Below are positions 18,378 through 27,574 of a stretch of 64,000 nt of DNA, one piece after another. How positions within the stretch are numbered: the first letter of the stretch is position 1; each line of letters opens with the position of its first letter. Under the pieces are notes generated by a model. That model searched no databases and was not told where the DNA came from. It saw nothing but the letters and a program-made list of their open reading frames with translations. The DNA comes from Muriicola sp. Z0-33. GTDB taxonomy: Bacteria; Bacteroidota; Bacteroidia; Flavobacteriales; Flavobacteriaceae. Where the stretch lies: the NCBI RefSeq assembly GCF_026126425.1, contig NZ_JAFMPW010000005.1:184688-248687 (forward strand), read 5' to 3'. A program made the position numbers and the translations under genes.

Positions 18378-19508
18378 TCATTCTGTGATAAGATAGAATG
18401 CGCCCTTGACTAAAAATTTATCCGAAGGTTCAAATACATCAGCACTAAGAATCCCGGTATAGCCTGAGTAATTACCCTGGGGTAGTACTTCCACCTGTTC
18501 CAAAATATAACTGTCTTCAGTTTCCTCCATTAGTCGCAAAGCATAAAATGCCTCATCTACAGATACCACTGCTTCAGAAGGCAAGGCACTAAAATCTTTT
18601 TTATCCGTAATAATGTTTGCTTCTACGAACATACCCGTCAGGAAATTTTTTTCACTACCGTTGTTCAGATGTCCATGAACCTTAATACTTCGGTTATCAC
18701 CAATAGAGGTTCCTATTAAATGCACTTCTGCATCAAATATTTCTTCAGAGGCTTCAGGAATTCTAAATTGGATGGGCTGCTCCTTTTTAATTTTCATAAT
18801 GTCTTTTTCAAAAACAGAAAGTTCTAAATGAATATGACTGTTGTCTATAATCTCCATAATTGGAGATGCTGGCGAGACGTAGGATCCTTTTGATATACGC
18901 AAGTCGGTTATACTTCCATTAATCGGAGAATAAATATTAGCCGTTGCGGTTAATTTTCCCTGCTCTACCAGTTCGGGTGAAATATTGAGCATTTCCAATT
19001 GCTTTTTCAAACCATTGAATTTGGCTGTGGTCATTTTGAATTCACTTTCCGTTTTTAGAAAACTCTTCTGTGAAGAGATTTTTTCCTCGAACAACGTTCG
19101 TTGACGCTCATACTCTGACTTCAGGTAATTTAGTTGCTCTTTTGCCTCCAAATATTCTTGTTGCATTTTTACAAATTCAGGATTCTCAATCACCACTAAA
19201 ACCTGGCCTTTTTTAACCAGATCTCCCACCAACCATGAGGTTTCTTTAATGTATCCACCCAATGTTGCGTTGATAATAGCTCTGTTTTCCGGGGGGACAT
19301 CTATTAGACCGTTAACTTTAACCACTTCCGGAAAGGATTGTGTTTTAAGTGTACCCAGGAGCATACCACTATTCTCAAATTGCTGCTTGGAGAGTACCAC
19401 CTGGCCTTTTTTAGATTGCATTTCGTCTGTAGTATTCTTTTCGCCATTGCCACAACCCGAGGATAAGAGTAAAATGGTTGAGAGAAGAAAATAAAATAAC
19501 TTTTTCAT
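18378..19508 (-). CDS. RND efflux periplasmic adaptor lipoprotein (CusB/CzcB type)
   Basis: A 376-residue membrane-fusion protein: lipobox LLSSGC (Cys19), barrel-sandwich/lipoyl region (YIKETSWLVGDLVKKGQVLVVIENPEF), an alpha-helical hairpin (EYLEAKEQLNYLKSEYERQRTLFEEK) and a beta-barrel (ASPIMEIIDNSHIHLELSVFEKD). It would bridge the inner-membrane pump and the outer-membrane channel across the periplasm. It is 2 bp after the fused pump-channel gene and ends that operon. The partner is a heavy-metal (HME) RND pump, so the tripartite complex likely exports Cu, Ag, Zn, Co or Cd; the specific metal is not evident. Confidence 0.93.
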   Translation of the reverse strand: MKKLFYFLLSTILLLSSGCGNGEKNTTDEMQSKKGQVVLSKQQFENSGMLLGTLKTQSFPEVVKVNGLIDVPPENRAIINATLGGYIKETSWLVGDLVKKGQVLVVIENPEFVKMQQEYLEAKEQLNYLKSEYERQRTLFEEKISSQKSFLKTESEFKMTTAKFNGLKKQLEMLNISPELVEQGKLTATANIYSPINGSITDLRISKGSYVSPASPIMEIIDNSHIHLELSVFEKDIMKIKKEQPIQFRIPEASEEIFDAEVHLIGTSIGDNRSIKVHGHLNNGSEKNFLTGMFVEANIITDKKDFSALPSEAVVSVDEAFYALRLMEETEDSYILEQVEVLPQGNYSGYTGILSADVFEPSDKFLVKGAFYLITE

Positions 19509-19510
19509 AG

Positions 19511-22500
19511 CTAATATGTTAGGTAGTTTAAGGAGATGACCGTTTGGTTAAACCTGTTAAGGTTTTCCAGGTATTCTATTTTAATGTCATATGCATTTTC
19601 AATGCTCTGGATGTACTGAAAGAAATCTATTTCTCCGTTTCTGAAGCTAATGTTTGCCGTCTTTACTATTTCATTGGAGAGCTTAGTACCTTCCTGTTCA
19701 TAGTAGTCCAGAGCTTTTTTATTTGCCGTATGTTGTGCAAGGAGTTCCTGAAGGCGGTTTCTGAGTAATTTTTCATATTCTGCCGATTGCTCAACAGCCA
19801 TTTCTTTTGCTATTGTTGATGCTTTCATTCTGGAAGACTGCCCACTGAATATCAGAGGAATTTTAAGTCCAACCTGATAACCGCTTAAATTTCCACTTAG
19901 ATTGGGGGCAGAACCCTGGAAATATTCAAAACCAATATCGGGCAGCAGCCGTTGCCTTTCAAGATCTCTTTTGGCTTGCTGTAGTTTAATACGATTTTCG
20001 TAGTACCCAACTTCTACCGACGTACTTACTTCCACCTGTTTTAATGGAATCTTGTTAATTGGCACCAGATGTATTGTATTGCTGCTGTCTGTTTGAACAA
20101 TATTCAGGAGATTACTGTATGCAACAGTAGCATCTTGTAGTGATTTTTCCAGTTTAATCTCTACTTGCTTTTTCCTGGATTGTGCTGTAATTTTCTCCAG
20201 ATAATTGGTCTCTCCCAATTCAAATCTCCTTTGTGCCATTGCCGTAAATCTTCCGTAAAGGCTATCCAATTCCCTGAATAAATTCTCTTTCTCCCGGGAG
20301 TACAGGTATTGATAATAGGCAGCAATTACTTTACGGCGCAGCGTTTTACGCTGTATTTCATAGGCCATATTCTCTATCATTAAGTTGGCCTTATTTAGTT
20401 TTTTTTCAGCAAAATATACGGTAGGGAACAAAAAGTCTTGCTGAATTCCAAATACTCGCAGGGGCTCTGCATTTAGAGCTAAGTTATTTTCATCGTAGTT
20501 ATAGTAAATCTCTGTTTTGTCAAAATCAAAGGCACTGGGAACCAGGGCATCCGCATAATTTTTCTGCAATTCAGCCGCTTTTAATCCGGAATTGTTTTCT
20601 AAGGCGATAGTCAATAAATCGTCTAATGTTAAGTTCTTATCCTGAGCACTTCCAAGCTGAAAGGACAGCAAAAGCAGTACAACTGAAATAAGTTTCTTGT
20701 TAATTGGCTTTTTCAAACTAAAATATTTTGAGGTATAAAAAATAGCATATAACACCGGCAAGACTACAAGGGTTAGCAGAGTTGCGGTAATCAGGCCTCC
20801 AATTACAACGGTGGCCAGAGGTCTTTGAACCTCCGCCCCGACGCTACTGGAAATCGCCATGGGAAGGAAACCCAATGCGGCGGCTGTCGCAGTAAGTAAA
20901 ACTGCGCGAAGCCGGTCTTTTGTTCCTTGCTTAATAAGGGTTTCCACATTGTCAAAATCGGCCCTTTGCAATTCTTTAAAATGCTCTATTAAAACAATTC
21001 CGTTAAGGACTGCAATCCCGAATAAGGCAATGAATCCTACCCCGGCCGAAATACTAAAGGGCATGTCTCTTATCCAAAGTAAAAGGACTCCGCCAACCGC
21101 TGAGAGGGGAATTGCAGTGTAAATGATCAGGGCTTCTTTGACAGAATTGAAGGCAAAATAAAGCAAGATGAAGATCAATAATAAGGCGATGGGTACGGCA
21201 ACCATTAATCTGGATTTTGCACTTTGCAAATTTTCGAACTGTCCTCCATAGGTAATGAAATAAGCCGTAGGTAAATTAATATTGTTATTTACGAGTTCCT
21301 GAATGTCTGTGACTACAGATTGCAGGTCCCTTTCACGAACGTTGACACCAACAACAATTCGCCTCCTGGTATCATCTCTGGAAATTTTGGCTGCCCCTTT
21401 ACGATAGCTAATCTCGGCAAGTTCGCTCATGGGGATTTTCCCGCCCGACGGGAGATCTACGTATAAATCTTTTAGGTTCTCTATGTCTCTGCGGTTCTTC
21501 TGATCCAGACGGACAACCAGGTCGAATCGTTTCTCTCCTTCATACACATTCCCAACGGTGCGGCCCGCAAAGCCCATAGCAACCATATTATTAAGGTCTT
21601 GAATATTGAGGCCATAACGCGCAATTTTTTCACGATTGTAAACCACACTCATTTGCGGAAGGCCAATAATCTTTTCTACGGTTATATCTGCTGCACCTTC
21701 AACCTGAGAGATCAGCGTCCTAATTTCATTTGCCTTTTTGCTAAGGATATCCAGATCTGCACCAAATATTTTAATTGCAATATCTGCCCTGACTCCGGTA
21801 ATTAACTCGTTAAACCTCATTTCAATTGGTTGGGTGAACTCTACCTCCATTCCAGGGATGATAGCGAGTGCTTCTTTAAATTTTTCTGCCAGTTCGTCCT
21901 TTGTTTTAGCTGACACCCATTGCTTCTTTGGATTTAAAATAATGATGACATCACTCTCCTCCATAGACATAGGATCTGTGGGAACTTCGGCGGCTCCAAT
22001 TCTGGTAACCACTTGTTTTACCTCCGGGAATTTTTCGAGAAGAATCTTTTCTATGCGGGTGGTAATCTCTACAGTTTTACTTAAGGAAGTACCGGTCTTG
22101 AGAACAGGCTGGATAACAAAATCTCCTTCATCCAGGGTAGGCACAAATTCGCTCCCCATGGATGCAAATATTAAACCGGCCATTACTAGTAATAGAACGG
22201 CCAAACCGATTACCAATTTCTTGCTTTTCAATGCCCAATGAATTATGGGATCATAAATTTTGCTAAAAAGGCGCATCAACCTCAAAGAGATATTTTTTTC
22301 GGAAACTTTCTTGGGTTTTAGAAATATCGAAGCTGCGACAGGAACGTAAGTAAAACATAAAAACATGGCCCCCAGTAGCGCGAAACTGAAAGTCAGCGCC
22401 ATAGGTCTGAACATTTTTCCCTCTACCCCGCTAAGAGAGAGAATTGGGATAAACACGATAAGAATAATAAGTTGCCCAAATATGGCAGAATTCATCATTT

Positions 22501-23842
22501 TTGAAGCACTGTTAATTGTAATCTTATCCTTTTCAATTTGTTTGTCTTCTTTTGACAGGTCTCCAAATTTCACGCTGGTTGAAGTTATCCGAAATGCGAT
22601 AAATTCTACAATAATGACGGCGCCATCTATAATGATTCCAAAATCTATAGCCCCCAAACTCATTAAGTTGGCATCAACACCAAAAAGGTACATCAAGCAA
22701 AGGGCAAATAACAGGCTAAGTGGAATAACCGATGCCACTACCAGTCCTGATCTAAAGTTTCCTAACAATAATACCACGACAAATACAACAATCAGACACC
22801 CCAGGATCAGATTTTCGGTAACGGTAAATGAAGTTTTGGCTATTAATTCGCTCCTGTCTAAAAAGGCATTTATATACACCCCTTCCGGCAGCGAAGTTGA
22901 AATTGCAGCTACACGTTCTTTTACCGCATCTATTACTTTTTTTGAATTGGCATTTTTAAGCATCATTACCTGGCCCAATACTTTCTCTCCTTCTCCGTTG
23001 CCGGTTATCGCCCCAAAACGTGTTGCGCTTCCGAAGCCTACTGTAGCAACGTCCTTGATAAGTATTGGTAAGCCATCTTTGATCCGGACTACAATGTTTT
23101 CAATATCATCGATGGTACTGACCAGGCCTTCCCCCCGGATAAAATATGCCTGATTTACCTTTTCAATATACCCCCCACCTGCGGCACTATTGTTTTTTTC
23201 CAATGCCTCAAAAACATCCCTTGCAGTAATGTCCATGGCATTTAATTTTTCTGTGGTAATAGCAACTTCATATTGTTTCAAAAAACCACCCCAGGTATTT
23301 ACCTCAACCACACCGGTGATACCAGAGAGCTGTCTCTTTACTACCCAGTCCTGAATGGTCCGTAAATCCGTAGCAGAGTACTTATCCTTATAACCTGGCT
23401 TAACATCCAATACATATTGATAGATTTCTCCCAAACCAGTTGTAATGGGTCCCATGGTAGGTGTCCCAAAACCCTCAGGAATTTTTTCGGAGGCCGATTT
23501 TATTTTCTCTGCTATGAGCTGTCTGGGAAGGTAGGTGCCAAGGTTATCTTCAAAAACTATAGTAACTACAGACAGGCCGAACTTTGTTATGGAACGAATT
23601 TCTAGTACCCCCGGTAAATTGGCCATCTCCAACTCTACAGGATAGGTAATGAATTGCTCCATATCCTGTGTAGATAAATTTCTTGAAGTGGTGATTACCT
23701 GTACCTGATTATTGGTAATATCCGGAACTGCTCCGATAGTAATCCTGGATAAAGAATAAAAACCGAAGCCTACAATAAAAGCAGTAAACAGGAAAACAAT
23801 GATTTTGTTCCTAATACTAAAAGTGATAATACGTGAGAGCAT
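19511..23842 (-). CDS. CusA/CzcA heavy-metal RND pump fused to a TolC-like outer-membrane channel
   Basis: A 1443-residue fusion. Residues 1 to about 1045 are an HME-RND pump: 12 membrane spans, two large periplasmic loops and the TM4 motif GAIDFGIIIDGAVIIVEF typical of CzcA proton relay. Residues from about 1068 are a CzcC/TolC-type outer-membrane factor (LTLDDLLTIALENNSGLKAAE...; YYQYLYSREKENLF). Between them, about 1050-1067 looks like a Sec signal peptide ending in SAQ, without a Met that could restart translation. Such fusions are common in Bacteroidota. It lies between a His-rich small protein (74 bp upstream) and the adaptor (2 bp downstream). Confidence 0.93.
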   Translation of the reverse strand: MLSRIITFSIRNKIIVFLFTAFIVGFGFYSLSRITIGAVPDITNNQVQVITTSRNLSTQDMEQFITYPVELEMANLPGVLEIRSITKFGLSVVTIVFEDNLGTYLPRQLIAEKIKSASEKIPEGFGTPTMGPITTGLGEIYQYVLDVKPGYKDKYSATDLRTIQDWVVKRQLSGITGVVEVNTWGGFLKQYEVAITTEKLNAMDITARDVFEALEKNNSAAGGGYIEKVNQAYFIRGEGLVSTIDDIENIVVRIKDGLPILIKDVATVGFGSATRFGAITGNGEGEKVLGQVMMLKNANSKKVIDAVKERVAAISTSLPEGVYINAFLDRSELIAKTSFTVTENLILGCLIVVFVVVLLLGNFRSGLVVASVIPLSLLFALCLMYLFGVDANLMSLGAIDFGIIIDGAVIIVEFIAFRITSTSVKFGDLSKEDKQIEKDKITINSASKMMNSAIFGQLIILIVFIPILSLSGVEGKMFRPMALTFSFALLGAMFLCFTYVPVAASIFLKPKKVSEKNISLRLMRLFSKIYDPIIHWALKSKKLVIGLAVLLLVMAGLIFASMGSEFVPTLDEGDFVIQPVLKTGTSLSKTVEITTRIEKILLEKFPEVKQVVTRIGAAEVPTDPMSMEESDVIIILNPKKQWVSAKTKDELAEKFKEALAIIPGMEVEFTQPIEMRFNELITGVRADIAIKIFGADLDILSKKANEIRTLISQVEGAADITVEKIIGLPQMSVVYNREKIARYGLNIQDLNNMVAMGFAGRTVGNVYEGEKRFDLVVRLDQKNRRDIENLKDLYVDLPSGGKIPMSELAEISYRKGAAKISRDDTRRRIVVGVNVRERDLQSVVTDIQELVNNNINLPTAYFITYGGQFENLQSAKSRLMVAVPIALLLIFILLYFAFNSVKEALIIYTAIPLSAVGGVLLLWIRDMPFSISAGVGFIALFGIAVLNGIVLIEHFKELQRADFDNVETLIKQGTKDRLRAVLLTATAAALGFLPMAISSSVGAEVQRPLATVVIGGLITATLLTLVVLPVLYAIFYTSKYFSLKKPINKKLISVVLLLLSFQLGSAQDKNLTLDDLLTIALENNSGLKAAELQKNYADALVPSAFDFDKTEIYYNYDENNLALNAEPLRVFGIQQDFLFPTVYFAEKKLNKANLMIENMAYEIQRKTLRRKVIAAYYQYLYSREKENLFRELDSLYGRFTAMAQRRFELGETNYLEKITAQSRKKQVEIKLEKSLQDATVAYSNLLNIVQTDSSNTIHLVPINKIPLKQVEVSTSVEVGYYENRIKLQQAKRDLERQRLLPDIGFEYFQGSAPNLSGNLSGYQVGLKIPLIFSGQSSRMKASTIAKEMAVEQSAEYEKLLRNRLQELLAQHTANKKALDYYEQEGTKLSNEIVKTANISFRNGEIDFFQYIQSIENAYDIKIEYLENLNRFNQTVISLNYLTY

Positions 23843-23916
23843 AATTCATAAAATAATCATGGATATGGAGTATAATCAAACATCTGATTACACCATTAAA
23901 AATTAATCTGATTATT

Positions 23917-24315
23917 CTATGCTTGCCTGGGGGGTTGAAAAAGTCCTTTGTCCAATAAGAAAGAATGGGAATCCTGATAATAATAATTCCCCGAGTTGCG
24001 AACAGCAAAAGTAAGATTGATGGTTGTTATATCAAGGTCGTCAATAACAAAGGCAGAAAGCACGGGTGAGTGCATCTGATGTTGAAATGGTAATTCCTCG
24101 TGATCTTTCTGTTCTTCCTGATGTTTTTGGCTATGTTCAGATTTGAGTTCCCCGTAATGCTTGGAGAGAAAAACAATAAAGTTATCCCCGTATTCTTCCG
24201 AATGGAACCGGGCATGCTCTATTAGTTCATCCATCTCAACAAATTCACCTAAACTAATGTTGAAACTTTGGACTAATATTAGCACCGACAACGATATGGA
24301 TATCAGTCTGACCAT
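23917..24315 (-). CDS. Small His-rich exported or membrane-anchored protein at the head of the metal efflux operon
   Basis: I do not know a named function. I chose the ATG at 24315 (132 residues) because it begins a signal-like segment (MVRLISISLSVLILVQSFNISLG); the longer reading from 24411 places 32 residues before it. After the hydrophobic start comes HARFHSEEYGDNFIVFLSKHYG, then a highly charged His-rich segment (HSQKHQEEQKDHEELPFQHQMH). Similar small proteins are often found ahead of CusA/CzcA genes in flavobacteria. The His cluster would suit periplasmic metal binding (inference). It is the first gene of the leftward efflux operon, 74 bp from the pump. Confidence 0.6.
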   Translation of the reverse strand: MVRLISISLSVLILVQSFNISLGEFVEMDELIEHARFHSEEYGDNFIVFLSKHYGELKSEHSQKHQEEQKDHEELPFQHQMHSPVLSAFVIDDLDITTINLTFAVRNSGNYYYQDSHSFLLDKGLFQPPRQA

Positions 24316-24333
24316 ATTAGCAATAGAAGTAAA

Positions 24334-24372
24334 GATACTATATTTTGAGTATTTTAAATAATATACAGTATC
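24334..24372. promoter_or_regulatory. Inverted repeat upstream of the efflux operon
   Basis: GATACT (24334-24339) and AGTATC (24367-24372), with further AT pairing inside, lie 19-57 bp upstream of the first efflux gene. Candidate operator or leader hairpin; no regulator gene is adjacent and no clear -7 box was seen. Confidence 0.3.
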
Positions 24373-24609
24373 TCCTGCAAATAGTTTGTTGGGCACCATT
24401 TTCTTTGCCATTCAGGAATTGCAGCTAAATATTGAACTTACACTATTTATTCTATGCCCGGGATCTATAATTAAAACCGGAGGGTCCAGGGCGTATATCA
24501 GAATAGGTGATTTCCTTAGAAATTTGGATAGGATAGAGTCATCGAAAAACCCAGTTGCAGTTCTGACTCCTTTTAACTATGTTTCATCTATCAAAAAAAC
24601 TGTATTACC

Positions 24610-26646
24610 ATGCAACTGAAAAGATTAATTTTTACTGTTATAGTCCTGGTTCTGGTTTTTGAGTTGGATGCTCAAAAAACTTCTTTTTCCTATCTGGATG
24701 TTTATGATCTGGAGTATGTTTCGGATCCTCAGATCTCTCCGGATGGCAACTGGGTAGTTTATAGAAGAATGGGATTTGATATTATGGAAGACAAGGCCAA
24801 AGGCAATCTTTGGATCATGAAAACCGACGGCTCCATTCACCAGAAACTCACATCCCGAGAAGTGAATGAGTCTTCTCCGCGCTGGTCTCCCAATGGAGAT
24901 CGGCTAAGCTTTGTGAGCGCAACAGATGAAGGATCCGAGCTTTATATTTATTGGATAAATTCCGGAAAATTTGCCAGAATTTCACAACTTCCTTTTGGTC
25001 CGGGGGCCCTAAGCTGGTCTCCCAATGGAGAGCAATTGGCCTTCGTTATGAATGTGAAAAAGAAGCCACCAGTGCTGGCGAGAATGCCAGAGAAACCTAA
25101 GGGGGCAAAATGGGCTGAACCTGCTAGAATTACAGACAGATTGTATCATGAAGCAGACGGCAGAGGGTATATTTCACCGGGATTTGATCATATATTTCTC
25201 ATTGCAGCACAGGGGGGTTATGCCAGGCAGATTACTTCAGGTGACTTTCATCACAGAGGGCCATTAACCTGGTCCAGAGATGGGGAGAAAATTTATTTTT
25301 CTGCGAACAGGGCAGAGGACTGGGAATACGATTTCCGCAATAGTGAGATTTACTCCGTAGGGGTATATGATGGTAAAATAGAAGTTCTAACAACCAGATC
25401 TGGTCCGGATTCCAATCCTGCGGTATCACCTAATGGAAAGTATATCGCCTATACGGGATATGAAGATAAGGTGCAAACTTATCAATTGCGCAAACTTCAT
25501 CTGATGGATATAGACGGGAACAACAAGAAGGTATTGTCTAACGCACTCGATAGAAGTATTTCGAATATTAAATGGGATACCCGAAGCGCAGGGCTGTATT
25601 TTACCTATGATGATAAGGGAAATACTAAAATAGGGTACATCACCCTAGGTGGAGCAGTGAAGAAAATGGCGGATGATTTGGGAGGCACCTCAATAGGCAG
25701 GCCTTATGCAGGTGGCTCTTACAGTGTGTCCAGAAACGGGACGCTCGCCTATACCCATGGCAGACCTGAATATCCTGCAGAACTTGCATTATTAGCCCCT
25801 GCAGCTAAAAAGGTGACACTGGCAACCCATCTCAATGCTTCCTTGCTGCAACATAGGAAACTTGGGAAGGTCGAAGAAATCTGGTACAAGTCCTCTTATG
25901 ATCAGCGCGATCTTCAGGCTTGGGTAGTTTATCCTCCGGATTACGATGATTCTAAGAGCTATCCATTTCTTGTAGAGAACCATGGCGGCCCAATATCTAA
26001 TTACGGGGATAGATTCTCGGCAGAAATACAATTGTATGCGGCAGCAGGCTATATTGTGTACTATCCAAATCCCAGGGGCAGCACCAGTTATGGGGAGGAG
26101 TTTGGCAATCTGCTCTATAACAATTATCCCGGAGAGGATTATATAGATGTCATGGACGGAGTAGATTTTTGTATCAGTAAAGGTATTGCAAAAGAAGATC
26201 AGCTATACGTTACCGGTGGCAGTGCCGGCGGTATAATGAGTGCATGGATGATAGGGAAAAACAATAGATTTGAGGCAGCCGTTGTGGCCAAGCCTGTGAT
26301 GAATTGGATAAGTAAAACCCTTGTAGCCGACAACTATTTTGGCTATGCAAATTCTCGTTATCCCGGACAGCCCTGGGAAAATTTTGAGGGGTATTGGAAA
26401 TTTTCTCCCTTATCGCTCGTTGGTAATATAGAGACGCCTACAATGGTTATGGTAGGGATGGACGATTTGAGGACCCCTCCAAGTGAGGCCAAGCAGCTCT
26501 ATCACGCATTAAAACTGCGAAAAATAGAGACTGTTTTGGTAGAAATACCAGGGGCGAGTCATGGTATAGCCAACAGGCCAAGTAATTTAATTACAAAGGT
26601 AGTGCATACCGTGGCCTGGTTAAATAAATACAGTAAACGGGAATAA
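24610..26646 (+). CDS. S9-family serine peptidase (prolyl oligopeptidase/acylaminoacyl-peptidase type), exported
   Basis: A 678-residue protein with a Sec signal (cleavage near ELDAQ), an N-terminal TolB/WD40-like propeller with repeated SPNG/SPDG motifs (DPQISPDGNWVVYRR; RWSPNGDRLSFVS) and a C-terminal alpha/beta-hydrolase. The catalytic triad is visible: Ser538 in TGGSAGGIMSAW, Asp618 or Asp619 in GMDDLRTPPSEAK, His651 in PGASHGI. It would hydrolyse short peptides or blocked peptides in the periplasm. It is followed 4 bp later by a small membrane protein, with a DUF2141 protein further on, probably one transcription unit. Substrate is unknown. Confidence 0.93.
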   Translation: MQLKRLIFTVIVLVLVFELDAQKTSFSYLDVYDLEYVSDPQISPDGNWVVYRRMGFDIMEDKAKGNLWIMKTDGSIHQKLTSREVNESSPRWSPNGDRLSFVSATDEGSELYIYWINSGKFARISQLPFGPGALSWSPNGEQLAFVMNVKKKPPVLARMPEKPKGAKWAEPARITDRLYHEADGRGYISPGFDHIFLIAAQGGYARQITSGDFHHRGPLTWSRDGEKIYFSANRAEDWEYDFRNSEIYSVGVYDGKIEVLTTRSGPDSNPAVSPNGKYIAYTGYEDKVQTYQLRKLHLMDIDGNNKKVLSNALDRSISNIKWDTRSAGLYFTYDDKGNTKIGYITLGGAVKKMADDLGGTSIGRPYAGGSYSVSRNGTLAYTHGRPEYPAELALLAPAAKKVTLATHLNASLLQHRKLGKVEEIWYKSSYDQRDLQAWVVYPPDYDDSKSYPFLVENHGGPISNYGDRFSAEIQLYAAAGYIVYYPNPRGSTSYGEEFGNLLYNNYPGEDYIDVMDGVDFCISKGIAKEDQLYVTGGSAGGIMSAWMIGKNNRFEAAVVAKPVMNWISKTLVADNYFGYANSRYPGQPWENFEGYWKFSPLSLVGNIETPTMVMVGMDDLRTPPSEAKQLYHALKLRKIETVLVEIPGASHGIANRPSNLITKVVHTVAWLNKYSKRE

Positions 26647-26650
26647 TAAA

Positions 26651-27097
26651 ATGGGGAAGAAAAAAAGGCATTGGTTGTGGAATTTGCTGATTGTACTGAC
26701 TATTTTTGTCTGTATTCTGGCTTTTATCGCACATTATAAGAACTGGACTAAAATTGAGGGTGATCATCTGAGAATTTTATCCGGGGTATACTATAAGGAA
26801 ATAAAGTTTAATCAGATTGATAGCGTGGTCATGGTCGAAAAAATCCCGCAGATGGAGCGTATTAACGGTTTTTCGGCCTGGGCAAAGGAGAAAGGAATTT
26901 TTAAAGATTCACTGAGACCCGATATCAGCGTGAGGGTTTATGTTGATAATCTCAGGCAACCGAAAATTAAGTTAGTTCAGAACGATTCCTTATTGCTCTA
27001 TCTTAATTTTTCTGATTCCTTGGAGACGCAACGTATGTATGAAATGTTATCTGAAAAAATAGAAGTATTGAACGCTCTTAATACTGAACCAAATTAA
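26651..27097 (+). CDS. Small membrane-anchored protein, possibly PH-like
   Basis: A 148-residue protein of unknown function. A basic start (MGKKKRHWLW) leads into a single membrane span (about 9-27, NLLIVLTIFVCILAFIAHY). The remaining ~120 residues are beta-rich with pattern GDHLRILSGVYYKEIKFNQIDSVVMV, which resembles bacterial PH-type domains (inference). No catalytic motif is visible. It starts 4 bp after the S9 peptidase and 12 bp before the DUF2141 gene, so all three are likely co-transcribed. Confidence 0.6.
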   Translation: MGKKKRHWLWNLLIVLTIFVCILAFIAHYKNWTKIEGDHLRILSGVYYKEIKFNQIDSVVMVEKIPQMERINGFSAWAKEKGIFKDSLRPDISVRVYVDNLRQPKIKLVQNDSLLLYLNFSDSLETQRMYEMLSEKIEVLNALNTEPN

Positions 27098-27109
27098 CAT
27101 TTAAAGTGT

Positions 27110-27538
27110 ATGAAAGGAGTTTTTGCTATTAAAAGAAGTATTTTCTTATTTCTACTATTTCCTTTAGGGCTTCTTGCCCAAAATTCGCTTTCGGTAGAAG
27201 TTCTTGGGGTTAAAAATTCCGAAGGCAAAATTAGTGTGGCAATTTACGATTCATCAGATTCCTTCCTAAAGTTCGACAAGGTATTTAAGACAGACAGTAC
27301 AAAGGCAAAAAGTGGCAGCACAAAAATATTTATTGGTGATCTGCCGGAAGGCAACTATGCCCTGGCCATATTTCACGATGAAAATGGGAATGATGTATTA
27401 GACACCAATTGGCTGGGAATTCCAAAAGAAGCCGTTGGTTTTTCCAATGCCAAAATGAAAACCTTTGGCCCTCCCAGTTTTAAAGAGTGCCTGATAGAAC
27501 ATCACGGTAATGATGAATTAACCGTGCAACTGCAATAA
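27110..27538 (+). CDS. DUF2141 exported protein
   Basis: A 142-residue secreted protein with a Sec signal (SIFLFLLFPLGLLAQN). The DUF2141 signature is clear: KISVAIYDSSDSFL, GDLPEGNYALAIFHDENGNDVLDTNWLGIPKEAVGFSN. Family members are small beta-sandwich proteins in the bacterial envelope without an assigned function. It ends a probable three-gene unit with the S9 peptidase and is convergent with the tricorn-like protease, with only 36 bp between the stop codons and no strong terminator. Confidence 0.85.
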   Translation: MKGVFAIKRSIFLFLLFPLGLLAQNSLSVEVLGVKNSEGKISVAIYDSSDSFLKFDKVFKTDSTKAKSGSTKIFIGDLPEGNYALAIFHDENGNDVLDTNWLGIPKEAVGFSNAKMKTFGPPSFKECLIEHHGNDELTVQLQ

Positions 27539-27574
27539 ACGTCTATTCAAATATCCTTGAATTTTATTTTCTGG

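Noticed and set aside
22365..23153. 262-codon ORF on the plus strand
   Set aside because: It lies wholly opposite the RND pump gene, whose protein is clearly conserved in that stretch; low-complexity Ser/Thr/Ile composition marks it as a shadow.
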